Positions 1-13,200 of a stretch of 64,000 nt of DNA are shown one piece after another. The translations under genes were made by a program, and so were the position numbers. Origin of the DNA: Megalopta genalis (lineage: Eukaryota > Arthropoda > Insecta > Hymenoptera > Halictidae). Position 1 is the stretch's first letter. The number at the start of each line of letters is the position of its first letter. The stretch lies in the NCBI RefSeq assembly GCF_051020955.1, contig NW_027476742.1:1-64000 (forward strand), written 5' to 3'. Under the pieces are notes generated by a model. It had not been told where the DNA came from, searched no databases, and saw only the letters and a list, made by a program, of their open reading frames with translations.

Positions 1-1630
1 AAGCTAAACCTTCTACCCCTTATTGATTTGAAGCTAACCTTCTACTTCGCATTGATTTGAAGCTAATCTTTTGTATCGCATGGATTTGAAGCTAAACCTT
101 CTACATCCCATGGATTTGAAGCTAAATCTTGTGAATCGCATGGATTTGAAGCTAACTCGTTCGTTTAGCATGCTGTTGTAAATAAATGATGTATATCACA
201 AGTATTTGTAGCTAAACCATTTGTTTTGCATGGATTTGAAGCTAAGCCTTCTACTTCGCATTCATTTGAAGCTAAATCATTTGTTTCGCATGGATTTGAA
301 TCTAAGCCTTGTCCTTCGAATTGATTTGAAGCTAAATCTTGTGTATGGCATGGATTTGATGCGAAACCTTCTACATCGCAATGATATGAAGCTAAATCAT
401 GTGTATCGCATGGATTTGAAGCTAACTCGTTTGTTTCGCATGCAGTTGTAGCCAATTAATGTATATCACAAGTATTTGTAGCTAAACCATTTGTTTTGCA
501 TGGATTTGAAGCTAAGCCTTGTCCTTCGAATTGATTTGAAGCTAAATCTTGTGTATGGCATGGATTTGTAGCTAAACCTTCTACATCGCATTGATTTGAA
601 GCTAAATCATGTGTATCGCATGGATTTGTAGCTAACCTCGTTAGTTTCGCATGCAGTTGTAGCTAAATAATGTATATCACAAGTATTTGAAGCTAAACCA
701 TTTGATTCGCATGGATATGAAGCTAAGCCTTCTACTTCGCATTCATTTGAAGCTAAATCATTTGCTTCGCAAGGATTTGAATCTAAGCCTTGTCCTTCGA
801 ATTGATTTGAAGCTAAATCATGTGTTTCGTATGGATTTGAAGCTAAACCTTCTACATCGCATTGATTTGAAGCTAAACCTTCTACCCCTTATTGATTTGA
901 AGCTAAACCTTCTACTTCGCATTGATTTGAAGCTAAATCTTTTGTATCGCATGGATTTGAAGCTAAACCTTCTACATCCCATGATTTGAAGCTAAATCTT
1001 GTGAATCGCATGGATTTGAAGCTAACTCGTTCGTTTAGCATGCTGTTGTAAATAAATGATGTATATCACAAGTATTTGTAGCTAAACCATTTGTTTTGCA
1101 TGGATTTGAAGCTAAGCCTTCTACTTCGCATTCATTTGAAGCTAAATCATTTGTTTCGCATGGATTTGAATCTAAGCCTTGTCCTTCGAATTGATTTGAA
1201 GCTAAATCTTGTGTATGGCATGGATTTGATGCGAAACCTTCTACATCGCAATGATATGAAGCTAAATCATGTGTATCGCATGGATTTGAAGCTAACTCGT
1301 TTGTTTCGCATGCAGTTGTAGCCAATTAATGTATATCACAAGTATTTGTAGCTAAACCATTTGTTTTGCATGGATTTGAAGCTAAGCCTTGTCCTTCGAA
1401 TTGATTTGAAGCTAAATCTTGTGTATGGCATGGATTTGTAGCTAAACCTTCTACATCGCATTGATTTGAAGCTAAATCATGTGTATCGCATGGATTTGTA
1501 GCTAACTCGTTAGTTTCGCATGCAGTTGTAGCTAAATAATGTATATCACAAGTATTTGAAGCTAAACCATTTGATTCGCATGGATATGAAGCTAAGCCTT
1601 CTACTTCGCATTCATTTGAAGCTAAATCAT
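1..1630. repeat. 870-bp tandem duplication (29 units)
   Basis: Bases 1 to about 760 recur at 870 to about 1,630. The offset is 869 at the left edge and becomes 871, then 870, because the first copy lacks single bases near 36 and 66 and the second lacks one near 992. A one-base gain near 634 in copy 1 shifts it again. The copies diverge near 770/1,640 (TTGCTTCGCAAGG versus TTGTTTCGCATGG). A third partial copy of the same material lies at about 1,840-2,400. Confidence 0.85.
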
Positions 1631-2940
1631 TTGTTTCGCATGGATTTGAATCTAAGCCTTGTCCTTCGAATTGATTTGAAGCTAAATCTTGTGTATGGCA
1701 TGGATTTGATGCGAAACCTTCTACATCGCAATGATATGAAGCTAAATCATGTGTATCGCATGGATTTGAAGCTAACTCGTTTGTTTCGCATGCAGTTGTA
1801 GCCAATTAATGTATATCACAAGTATTTGTAGCTAAACCATTTGTTTTGCATGGATTTGAAGCTAAGCCTTCTACTTCGCATTCATTTGAAGCTAAATCAT
1901 TTGCTTCGCAAGGATTTGAATCTACGCCTTGTCCTTCGAATTGATTTGAAGCTAAATCATGTGTTTCGTATGGATTTGAAGCTAAACCTTCTACATCGCA
2001 TTGATTTGAAGCTAAACCTTCTATATTCTATTGATTTGATGCTAAACCTTCTACCCCTTATTGATTTGAAGCTAAACCTTCTACTTCGCATTGATTTGAA
2101 GCTAAATCTTTTGTATCGCATGGATTTGAAGCTAAACCTTCTACATCCCATGGATTTGAAGCTAAATCTTGTGAATCGCATGGATTTGAAGCTAACTCGT
2201 TCGTTTAGCATGCTGTTGTAAATAAATGATGTATATCACAAGTATTTGTAGCTAAACCATTTGTTTTGCATGGATTTGAAGCTAAGCCTTCTACTTCGCA
2301 TTCATTTGAAGCTAAATCATTTGTTTCGCATGGATTTGAATCTAAGCCTTGTCCTTCGAATTGATTTGAAGCTAAATCTTGTGTATGGCATGGATTTGTA
2401 GCTAAACCTTCTACATCGCATTGATTTGAAGCTAAATCATGTGTATCGCATGGATTTGTAGCTAACTCGTTAGTTTCGCATGCAGTTGTAGCTAAATAAT
2501 GTATATCACAAGTATTTGAAGCTAAACCATTTGATTCGCATGGATATGAAGCTAAGCCTTCTACTTCGCATTCATTTGAAGCTAAATCATTTGTTTCGCA
2601 TGGATTTGAATCTAAGCCTTGTCCTTCGAATTGATTTGAAGCTAAATCTTGTGTATGGCATGGATTTGTAGCTAAACCTTCTACATCGCATTGATTTGAA
2701 GCTAAATCATGTGTATCGCATGGATTTGAAGCTAACTCGTTTGTTTTGCATGCAGTTGTAGCTAAATAATGTATATCACAAGTATTTGTAGCTAAACCAT
2801 TTGTTTTGCATGGATTTGAAGCTAAGCCTTCTACTTCGCATTCATTTGAAGCTAAATCATTTGTTTCGCATGGATTTGAATCTAAGCCTTGTCCTTCGAA
2901 TTGATTTGAAGCTAAATCATGTGTTTCGTATGGATTTGAA
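1290..2940. repeat. 9-unit (270-bp) submodules
   Basis: The marker GCTAACTCGT, followed by a TGCAGTTGTA- or TGCTGTTGTA-type unit, recurs at 1501, 1771, 2191, 2461 and 2731. Most steps are 270 bp (nine units). Read on the - strand the module is a series of decapeptides such as CETNELASNP, CDTHDLASYH, FEGQGLDSNP and CDIHYLATTA. This nine-unit order seems to be a common building block behind several larger repeats in the window. Confidence 0.7.
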
Positions 2941-3570
2941 GCTTACACGTTCGTTTCGCCTGCAGTTGAATCTACATCACTTATATCGCTAATATTTGAA
3001 GCTAAATCATGTGTATCGCGTGGATTTTGAAGCTAACTCGTTTGATTAGTCTTCATTTGAAGCTATATCATTTATACCCCAAGTGTTTGAAGCTATATCA
3101 TTTGTATCGCATGGATTTGAAGCTAAACCTTCTTCGTTGCATTGATTTGCAGCTAAATCATGTGTTTCGCATACAGTTGAAGCTAAATCATGTCTTTCAC
3201 AAGTATTTGAAGATGAACCATTTGAATCGCATTGATTTGAACCCGAGCCTTCTACTTCGCACCTATTTGCAGCTAAATAATGTGTTCCGCATGGATTTGA
3301 AGTAAACCTTCTACATCCCATGGATTTGAATATAAATCATGTGTTTGGCATGGATTTGAATCTGAACCTACTACATGGCATTGATTTGAAGCTAAATCTT
3401 GTGTATCAGATGGATTTGAAGCTAAACCTACTACATCGCATTGAATTAAAGCTAAACCTTCTACACTCTATTGATTTGAAGCTAAACCTTCTACCTCTTA
3501 TTGTTTTGAAGCTAAAACTACTACATCGCATTGATTTGCAGCTAAATCATGTGTATCGCATGGATTTGAA

Positions 3571-4650
3571 GCTAACTCGTCCGTTTAGCATGCAGTTGTA
3601 GCTAAATGATGTTTATCACAAGTATTTGTAGCTAAACCATTTGTTTTGCATGGATTTGAAGCTAAGCCTTCTACTTCGCATTCATTTGAAGCTAAATCAT
3701 TTGTTTCGCATGGATTTGAACCTAAGCCTTGTCCTTCGAATTGATTTGAAGCTAAATCTTGTGTATGGCATGGATTTGTAGCTAAACCTTCTACATCGCA
3801 TTGATTTGAAGCTAAATCATGTGTATCGCATGGATTTGAAGCTAACTCGTTCGTTTAGCATGCAGTTGTAGCTAAATGATGTATATCACAAGTATTTGTA
3901 GCTAAACCATTTGTTTTGCATGGATTTGAAGCTAAGCCTTCTACTTCGCATTCATTTGAAGCTAAATCATTTGTTTCGCATGGATTTGAACCTAAGCCTT
4001 TTGCTTCGAATTGATTTGAAGCTAAATCTTGTGTATGGCATGGATTTGTAGCTAAACCTTCTACATCGCATTGATTTGAATCTAAATCATGTGTATCGCA
4101 TGGATTTGAAGCTAACTCGTCCGTTTAGCATGCAGTTGTAGCTAAATGATGTATATCACAAGTATTTGTAGCTAAACCATTTGTTTTGCATGGATTTGAA
4201 GCTAAGCCTTCTACTTCGCATTCATTTGAAGCTAAATCATTTGTTTCGCATGGATTTGAACCTAAGCCTTGTCCTTCGAATTGATTTGTAGCTAAATCTT
4301 GTGTATGGCATGGATTTGTAGCTAAACCTTCTACATCGTATTGATTTGAAGCTAAATCATGTGTATGGCATGGATTTGAAGCTAACTCGTTCGTTTAGCA
4401 TGCAGTTGTAGCTAAATGATGTATATCACAAGTATTTGTAGCTAAACCATTTGTTTTGCATGGATTTGAAGCTAAGCCTTCTACTTCGCATTCATTTGAA
4501 GCTAAATCATTTGTTTCGCATGGATTTGAATCTAAGCATTGTCCTTCGAATTGATTTGAAGCTAAATCATGTGTTTCGTATGGATTTGAAGCTAAACCTT
4601 CTACATCGCATTGAATTAAAGCTAAACCTTCTACATTCTATTGATTTGAA
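3571..4650. repeat. Four tandem copies of a 270-bp (9-unit) repeat
   Basis: Copies start at the GCTAACTCGT(T/C)CGTTTAGCATG unit at 3571, 3841, 4111 and 4381, exactly 270 bp apart. They differ by scattered substitutions, for example TTGCTTCG near 4,000 against GTCCTTCG in its neighbours. Each copy carries the TTTAGC form, which puts a TAA into the - strand decapeptide frame. Confidence 0.85.
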
Positions 4651-6300
4651 GCTAAACCTTCTACCTCATATTATTTTGAAGCTAAAACTACTACATCGCA
4701 TTGATTTGCAGCTAAATCATGTGTTTCGCATGGATTTGAAGCTAACTCGTTAATTTCGCCTGCAGTTGAATCTACATCACTTATATCGCTAGTACTTGAA
4801 GCTAAATCATGTGTATCGCGTGGATTTTGACGCTAACTCGTTTGATTAGTCTTCATTGGAAGCTATATCACTTACACCCCAAGTGTTTGAAGCTATATCA
4901 TTTGTTTCGCATGGATTTGAATCTAAACCTTCTACATCGCATTGATTTGAAGCTAAATCATGTTTCTCGCATGGAATTGAAGCTACTTCGTTTGTTCCTA
5001 CAGCTTTTGAAGCTATATCACTTATATCGCATGGATTTGAAGCTGAACCTACTACATCGCATTGCTTTGAAGCTAAGTATTGTGTATCGCATGGATTTGA
5101 AGCAAACCATGCTACATCGCACTGATTTGAAGCTTAATCATGTGTGTCGCATGGAGTTGAAGCTAAACCTTCTACCTCTTATTGACTTGAAGCTAAACCT
5201 TCTACATCGCATTGATTTGAAGATAAATCGTGTGTTTCGCATGGATTTGAAGCTAACTCGTTAGTTTCGTATGCTGTTGTAGCTAAATAATGAATATCAC
5301 AAGTATTTGTAGCTAAACCATTTGTCTCGCATGGATTTGAAGCTAGGCCTTCTACTTCGCATTGATTTGAAGCTAAATCATTTGTTTCGCATGGAATTGA
5401 AGCTACCTCGTTTGTTCCTCCTGCTTTTGAAGCTATATCACTTATATCGCATGGATTTGAAGCTGAACGTACTACATCGCATTGACTTGAAGCTAAATCT
5501 TGTGTATCGCATGGATTTGAAGCAAACCATCTACATCGCTTTGATGTGAATCTTAATCATGTGTTTCGCATGAATTTGATGCTGAGCCTTTTACTTCGCA
5601 TTCATTTGAAGCTAAATCATTTGTTGCGCATGGATTTGAATCTAATCCATGTCCTTCGAATTGATTTCAAGCTAAATCATGTGTTTCGTATGGATTTGAA
5701 GCTAACTCGTTTGTTCCTCCTGCTTTTGAAGCTACATCACTTATATCGCATGGATTTGAAGCTGAACCTACTACATCGCATTGATTTGAAGCTAAATCTT
5801 GTGTATCGCATGGATTTGAAGCTAAACCTTCTATATCGCATTGATTTGCAGGCTAAATGATGTGTTTCGCATGGATTTGATGCTAACTCGTTTGTTTCGC
5901 ATACAGTTGTAGGTACATAATGTATATCACAAGTATTTGTAGCTAAATCATTTGCTTCGCATAGAATTGGAGCTAACACGTTTGTTTCCCCTGTATTTGA
6001 AGCTATATCTCTCATGTCGCAAGTTCCTGTGCTAAATCATTTGTTTTGCATGGATTTGAAGCTATTTCATTTATATCGCAAGTATTTGATGGTGAACTCA
6101 TTTATTTCGCATGGATTAGATGCTAAGTCTTCAACTTCGCATTGATTTGAAGCTAAATCATTTGTTTCGCATGGAATTGAAGCTACCTCGTTTGTTCCTC
6201 CTGCTTTTGAAGCTATATCACTTATATCGCAAGTATTTGAAGCTAAATCATATGTGTCGCATGGATTTGAAGCTGAACCTACTACATTTTCGCATGTAGT
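4650..6300. repeat. 30-bp units without a clear local higher-order repeat
   Basis: Units continue in register except for 1-bp shifts, such as the 31-bp unit near 4,825 and the AGCAAACC form near 5,524. Unit types found here recur elsewhere, but I did not see a long tandem duplication inside this stretch. Near 6,015 the - strand frame has one of its very rare ATG codons (CTCATGTCGC on the + strand). Confidence 0.6.
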
Positions 6301-9300
6301 TGTAGCTAAATAATGTATATCACAAGTATTTGTAGCTAAAGCATTTGTTTTGCATGGATTTGAAGCTAAGCCTTCTACTTCGCATTCATTTGAAGCTAAA
6401 TCATTTGTTTCGCATGGATTTGAATCTAAGCCTTGTCCTTCGAATTGATTTGAAGCTAAATCATGTGTTTCGCATGGATTTGAAACTAACTCGTTCGATA
6501 CGCCTGCAGTTGAATCTACATCACTTATATCGCTAGTATTTGAAGCTAAATCATGTGTATCGCGTGGATTTTGAAGCTAACTCGTTTGATTAGTCTTCAT
6601 TTGAAGCGATATCACTTACACCACAAGTGTTTGAAGCTATATCATTTGTTTCGCATGGATTTGAAGCTAAGCCTTCTACTTCGCATTAATTGGAAGATAA
6701 ATCACGTGTTTTGCATGGATTTGAAGCAAAACCTTCTACATCGCATTGATTTGAAGCTAAATCATGTGATTCGCATGCAGTTGAAGCTAAATCATGTCTT
6801 TCACAAGTATTTGAATATGAACCATTTGAATCGCATTGATTTGAACCCGAGCCTTCTACTTCGCACTGATTTGCAGCTAAATCATATATGTCGCATGGAT
6901 TTGAAGCTGAACCTACTACATCGCATTCATTTGAAGCTAAATCTTGTGTATCGCATCGATTTGAAGCTAAACCTTCTACATCGCATTGATTTGAAGATAA
7001 ATCGTGTGTTACGCATAGATTTGAAGCTTACTCGTTAGTTTCGCATGCAATTGTAGCTAAATAATGTATATCACAAGTATTCGTAGCTAAACCATTTGTT
7101 TTGCATGGATTTGAAGCTACTTCTTCTACTTCGCATTGATTTGAAGCTAAATCATGTGTTTCGCATGGAATTGAAGCAACCTCGTTTGTTCCTCCAGCTT
7201 TTGAAGCTATATCACTTATATCGCAAGTATTTGAAGCTAAATCATATGTGTCGCATGGATTTGAAGCTGAACCTACTACATCGCATTGATTTGTAGCTAA
7301 ACCATTTGTTTTGCATGGATTTGAAGGCAAGCCTTCTACTTCGCATTCATTTGAAGATAAATCATTTGTTTCGCATGGATTTGAATCTAAGCCTTGTCCT
7401 TCGAATTGATTTGATGCTAAATCATGTGTCTCGCATGGAATTGAACCTACCTCGTTTGTTCCTACAGCTTTTGAAGCTATATAACATATATCGCAAGTAT
7501 TTGAAGCTAAATCATATGTCTCGCATGGATTTGAAGCTGAACCTACTACATCACATTGATTTGAAGCTAAAGCATGTGTCTCGAACGGAATTGAAGCTAC
7601 CTCGTTTGTTCCTACAGCTTTTGAAGCTATATCACTTATATCGCAAGTGTTTGAAGCTATATCATTTGTTTCGCATGGATTTGAAGCTAAACCTTCTACA
7701 TCGCATTGATTTTCAGCTAAATCATGTGTTTCGCATGGATTTGAAGCTAATTCGTTTGTTGCGCATGCAGTTAAATCAAAATAACGTATATCACAAGTAT
7801 TTGACGCTAAACCATTTGATTCGCATGGATTTTAAGCTAAGCCTTCTACTTCGCATTCATTTGAGGCTAAATCATTTGTTTCGCATGGATTTTAATCTAA
7901 GCCTTGTCCTTCGAATTGATTTGAATCTAAATCATGTGTTTCGTATGGATTTGAAGCTAAACCTTCCACATCGCATTTATTTGATGATAAATCGTGTGTT
8001 TCGCATGGATTTGAAGCTAACTCGTTAGTTTCGCATGCAGTTGTAGCTAAATAATCTATATCACAAGTATTTGTAGCTAAACCATTTGTTTCGCATGGAT
8101 TTGAAGCTACGTTTTCTACTTCGCATTGATTTGAAGCTAAATCATTTGTTTCGCATGGAATTGAAGCCACCTCGTTTGTTCCTCCAGCTTTTGAAGGTAT
8201 ATCACTTATAACGCAAGTATTTGAAGCTAAATCATATGTGTCGCATGGATTTGAAGCTGAACCTTCTACATCGCATTGATTTGAAGCTAAATCATGTGTT
8301 TCGCATGGATTTGAATCTAACTCGTTTGCTTCGCCTGCAGTTGAAGCTATATCATTTATACCGCAAGCATTTGAAGGTAAATCATTTGTTTCGCATGGAT
8401 ATGAAGCTAACTTGTTTGTTTCGGATGCATTTGATGCTATATCACTTATATCGCAAGCATCTGAAGCTTAATCATTTGTTTCCCATGGATTTGAAGCTAA
8501 ACCTTCTACATCGCATTGATTTGCAGCTAAATCATGTGTTCCGCATGGATTTGAAACTAACTCGTTCGTTGCGCATGCAGTTAAATCTAAATTACGTATA
8601 TCACAAGTATTTGTAGCTAAACCATTTGTTTCGCATGGATTTGAATCTAAGCCTTGTACTTCGAGTTGATTTGAAGCTAAATCATGTGTTTCGCATGGAA
8701 TTGAAGCTAACTCGTTCATTTAACATGCAGTTAAATCTAAATAACGTATATCACAAGGATTTGTGGCTAAACCATTTGATTCGCATGGATTTGAAGATAA
8801 GCCTTTTACTTCGCATTAATTGGAAGATAAATCACGTGTTTTGCATGGATTTGAAGCTAAACCTTCTACATCGCATTGATTTTAAGCTAAATCATATGTA
8901 TCGCATGCAGTTGAAGCTAAATCATGTCTTTCACAAGTATTTGAAGATGAACCATTTGAATTGCATTGATTTGAACCCGAGCCTTCTACTTCGCACTGAT
9001 TTGCAACTAAATAATGTGTTTCTCATGGATTTGAAGCTAAACCTTCTACATTGAATTGATTTGCAGCTGAGTCATGTGTTTCGCATGGATTTGAAGCTAA
9101 CTCGATCGTTTCGCCTGTATTCGAAGCTATATCACTTATATCGCAAGTATTTGAAGCTAAATCATGTGTTACGCTTGAATTTGAAGCTAAACCTTCTACA
9201 TCGCGTTGATTTGAAGCTAAATCATGTGTCTCGCATGGAATTGAAACTAACTCGTTTGTTCCTACAGCTTTTGAAGCTATATCACTTATATCGCAAGTAT

Positions 9301-10200
9301 TTGAAGCTAAATCATATGTGTCGCATGGATTTGAAGCTGGACCTACTACATCGCATTGATTTGAAGCTAAATCTTGTGTATCGCATGGATTTGAAGCTTA
9401 ACTTTCTACAACGCATTGATTTGAAGCTAACTCGTTTGTTTCGCATGCAGTTGTAGCTAAATAATGTATATCACAAGTATTCGTAGCTAAACCATTTGTT
9501 TTGCATGGATTTGAAGCTACGCCCTCCTACTTCGCATTGATTTGAAGCTAAATCATGTGCTTCGCATGGAATTGAAGCAACCTCGTTTGTTTCTCCAGCT
9601 TTTCAAGCTATATCACTTATATCGCAAGTATTTGAAGCTAAATCATATGTGTCGCATGGATTTGAAGCTGAACCTTCTACATCGCATTGATTTGAAGCTA
9701 AATCTTGTGTTTCGCATGGATTTGAAGCTAACACGATTGATTAGTCTTCATTTGAAGCTATATCACTTACACCCCAAGTGTTTGAAGCTATATCATTTGT
9801 TTCGCATGGATTTGAAGCTATACCTTCTTCATCGCATTGATTTGCAGCTAAATCATGTGTTTCGCATGAAGTTGAAGCTAAATCATGTCTTTCACAAGTA
9901 TTTGAATATGAACCATTTGAATCGCATTGATTTGAACCCGAGCCTTCTACTTCGCACTGATTTGCAGCTAAATAATGTGTCTCGCATGGATTTGTAGCTA
10001 AACCTTCTACATCGCATTGATTTGCAGCTGAATCATGTGTTTCGCATGGAATTGAAGCCACCTCGTTTGTTCCTCCAGCTTTTGAAGGTATATCACTTAT
10101 AACGCAAGTATTTGAAGCTAAATCATATGTGCCGCATGGATTTGAAGCTGAACCTTCTACATCGCATTGATTTGAAGCTAAATCTTGTGTATCGCATGGA
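6300..10200. repeat. Higher-order block B, copy 1
   Basis: Segments of this block recur almost unchanged. Bases 7,306-8,028 match 20,064-20,786. Bases 8,626-9,456 match 20,994-21,824 and 26,304-27,134. Bases 9,542-10,061 match about 27,690-28,217. The offset to B2 drops from 12,758 to 12,368 between 8,028 and 8,626, so B2 lacks 390 bp (13 whole units) present here. Confidence 0.8.
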
Positions 10201-13200
10201 TTTGAAGCTAACTCGTTAGTTTCGCATGCAGTTGTAGCTAAGTAATGTATATCACAAGTATTTGTAGCTAAACCATTTGTTTCGCATGGATTTGGAGCTA
10301 CGCCTTCTACTTCGCATTGATTTGAAGCTAAATCATTTGTTTCGCATCGAATTGAAGCTACCTCGTTTGTTCCTCCAGCTTTTGAAGCTATATCACTTAT
10401 ATCGCAAGTATTTGAAGATAAATCATATGTGTCGCATGGTTTTGAAGCTGAACCTTCTACATCGCATTGATTTGAAGCTAAATCATGTGTATCGCATGGA
10501 TTTGAAGCTAAACCTTCTACATCACATTGATTTGCAGCTAAATCATGTGTTTCGCATGGATTTGAAGCTAACTCGTTCGTTTAGCCTGCAGTTGAATCTA
10601 CATCACTTATATCGCAAGTGTTTGAAGCTAAATCATGTGTATCGTGTGGATTTTGAAGCTAACACGTTTGATTAGTCTGCATTTGAAGCTATATCACTTA
10701 TACCCCAAGTGTTTGAAGCTAAATCATTTGTTTCGCGTGGATTTGAAGCTAAACCTTCTACATCGCATTGATTAGAAGCTAAATCATGTGTCGCGCATGG
10801 ATTTGAAGCTAACTCGTTCGTTGCGCATGCAGTTAAATCTAAATAACGTATATCACAAGTATTTGAAGCGACACCATTTGATTCGCATGGATTTGAAGAT
10901 AAGCTTTCTACTTCGCATTAATTGGAAGATAAATCACGTGTTTTGCATGGATTCGAAGCTAAACCTTCTACATCGCATTGATTTGAAGCTAAATCATGTG
11001 TTTCGCATGCAGTTGAAGCTAAGTCATGTCTTTCACAAGTATTTGAATATGAACCATTTGAATTGCATTGATTTGAACCCGAGCCTACTACTTCGCACTG
11101 ATTTGCAGCTAAATAATGTGTTTCTCATGGATTTGAAGCTAAACCTTCTACATTGAATTGATTTGCAGCTGACTCATGTGTTTCGCATGGATTTGAAGCT
11201 AACTCGTTCGTTTCTCCTGTATTCGAAGCTATATCACTTATATCGCAAGTATTTGAAGCTAAATCATGTGTTACGCTTGAATTTGAAGCTAAACCTTCTA
11301 CATCGCATTGATTTGAAGCTAAATCATGTGTCTCGCATGGAATTGAAACTACCTCGATTGTTCCTGCAGCTTTTGAAGCTATATCACTTATATCGCAAGT
11401 ATTTGAAGCTAAATCATATGTGTCGCATGGATTTGAAGCTGAACCTACTACATCGCATTGATTTGAAGCTAAAGCTTGTGTATCGCATGGATTTGAAGCT
11501 AAACCTTCTACATCGCATTGATTTGAAGCTAAATCATGTGAATCGCATGGATTTGAAGCTAACTCGTTCGTTTCGCATGCAGTTGTAGCTAAATGATGTA
11601 TATCACAAGTATTTGTAGCTAAACCATTTGTTTTGCATGGATTTGAAGCTAAGCCTTCTACTTCGCATTCATTTGAAGCTAAATCATTTGCTTCGTATGG
11701 ATTTGAAGCTAAACCTTCTAACATCGCATTGATTTGAAGCTAAACCTACTATATTCTATTGATTTGAAGCTAAATCTACTATATTCTATTGATTTGAAGC
11801 TAAACCTTCTACCTCTTATTGATATGAAGCTAAACCTTCTACATCGCATGGATTTGAAGCTAAGCCTTCTACTTCGCATTCATTTGAAGCTAAATCATTT
11901 GTTTCGCATGGATTTGAATCTATGCATTGTCCTTCGAATTGATTTGCAGCTAAATCATGTGTTTCGTATGGATTTGATGCTAAACCTTCTACATCGCATT
12001 GATTTGAAGCTAAACCTACTATATTCTATTGATTTGAAGCTAAACCTTCTACCTCTTATTGATTTGAAGCTAAACCTTCTACATCGCATTGATTTGAAGA
12101 TAAATCGTGTGTTTCGCATGGATTTGAAGCTAACTCGTTAGTTTCGCATGCAGTTGTAGCTAAGTAATGTATATCACAAGTATTTGTAGCTAAACCATTT
12201 GTTTCGCATGGATTTGGAGCTACGCCTTCTACTTCGCATTGATTTGAAGCTAAATCATTTGTTTCGCATCGAATTGAAGCTACCTCGTTTGTTCCTCCAG
12301 CTTTTGAAGCTATATCACTTATATCGCAAGTATTTGAAGATAAATCATATGTGTCGCATGGTTTTGAAGCTGAACCTTCTACATCGCATTGATTTGAAGC
12401 TAAATCATGTGTATCGCATGGATTTGAAGCTAAACCTTCTACATCACATTGATTTGCAGCTAAATCATGTGTTTCGCATGGATTTGAAGCTAACTCGTTC
12501 GTTTAGCCTGCAGTTGAATCTACATCACTTATATCGCAAGTGTTTGAAGCTAAATCATGTGTATCGTGTGGATTTTGAAGCTAACACGTTTGATTAGTCT
12601 GCATTTGAAGCTATATCACTTATACCCCAAGTGTTTGAAGCTAAATCATTTGTTTCGCGTGGATTTGAAGCTAAACCTTCTACATCGCATTGATTAGAAG
12701 CTAAATCATGTGTCGCGCATGGATTTGAAGCTAACTCGTTCGTTGCGCATGCAGTTAAATCTAAATAACGTATATCACAAGTATTTGAAGCGACACCATT
12801 TGATTCGCATGGATTTGAAGATAAGCTTTCTACTTCGCATTAATTGGAAGATAAATCACGTGTTTTGCATGGATTCGAAGCTAAACCTTCTACATCGCAT
12901 TGATTTGAAGCTAAATCATGTGTTTCGCATGCAGTTGAAGTTAAGTCATGTCTTTCACAAGTATTTGAATATGAACCATTTGAATTGCATTGATTTGAAC
13001 CCGAGCCTACTACTTCGCACTGATTTGCAGCTAAATAATGTGTTTCTCATGGATTTGAAGCTAAACCTTCTACATTGAATTGATTTGCAGCTGACTCATG
13101 TGTTTCGCATGGATTTGAAGCTAACTCGTTCGTTTCTCCTGTATTCGAAGCTATATCACTTATATCGCAAGTATTTGAAGCTAAATCATGTGTTACGCTT

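Noticed and set aside
36..70. One-base deletions near the left edge taken as a real frameshifted gene start
   Set aside because: Two single-A losses in GCTAAA runs next to the edge are better explained by sequence error or ordinary repeat variation; the sister copy at 870 lacks them.
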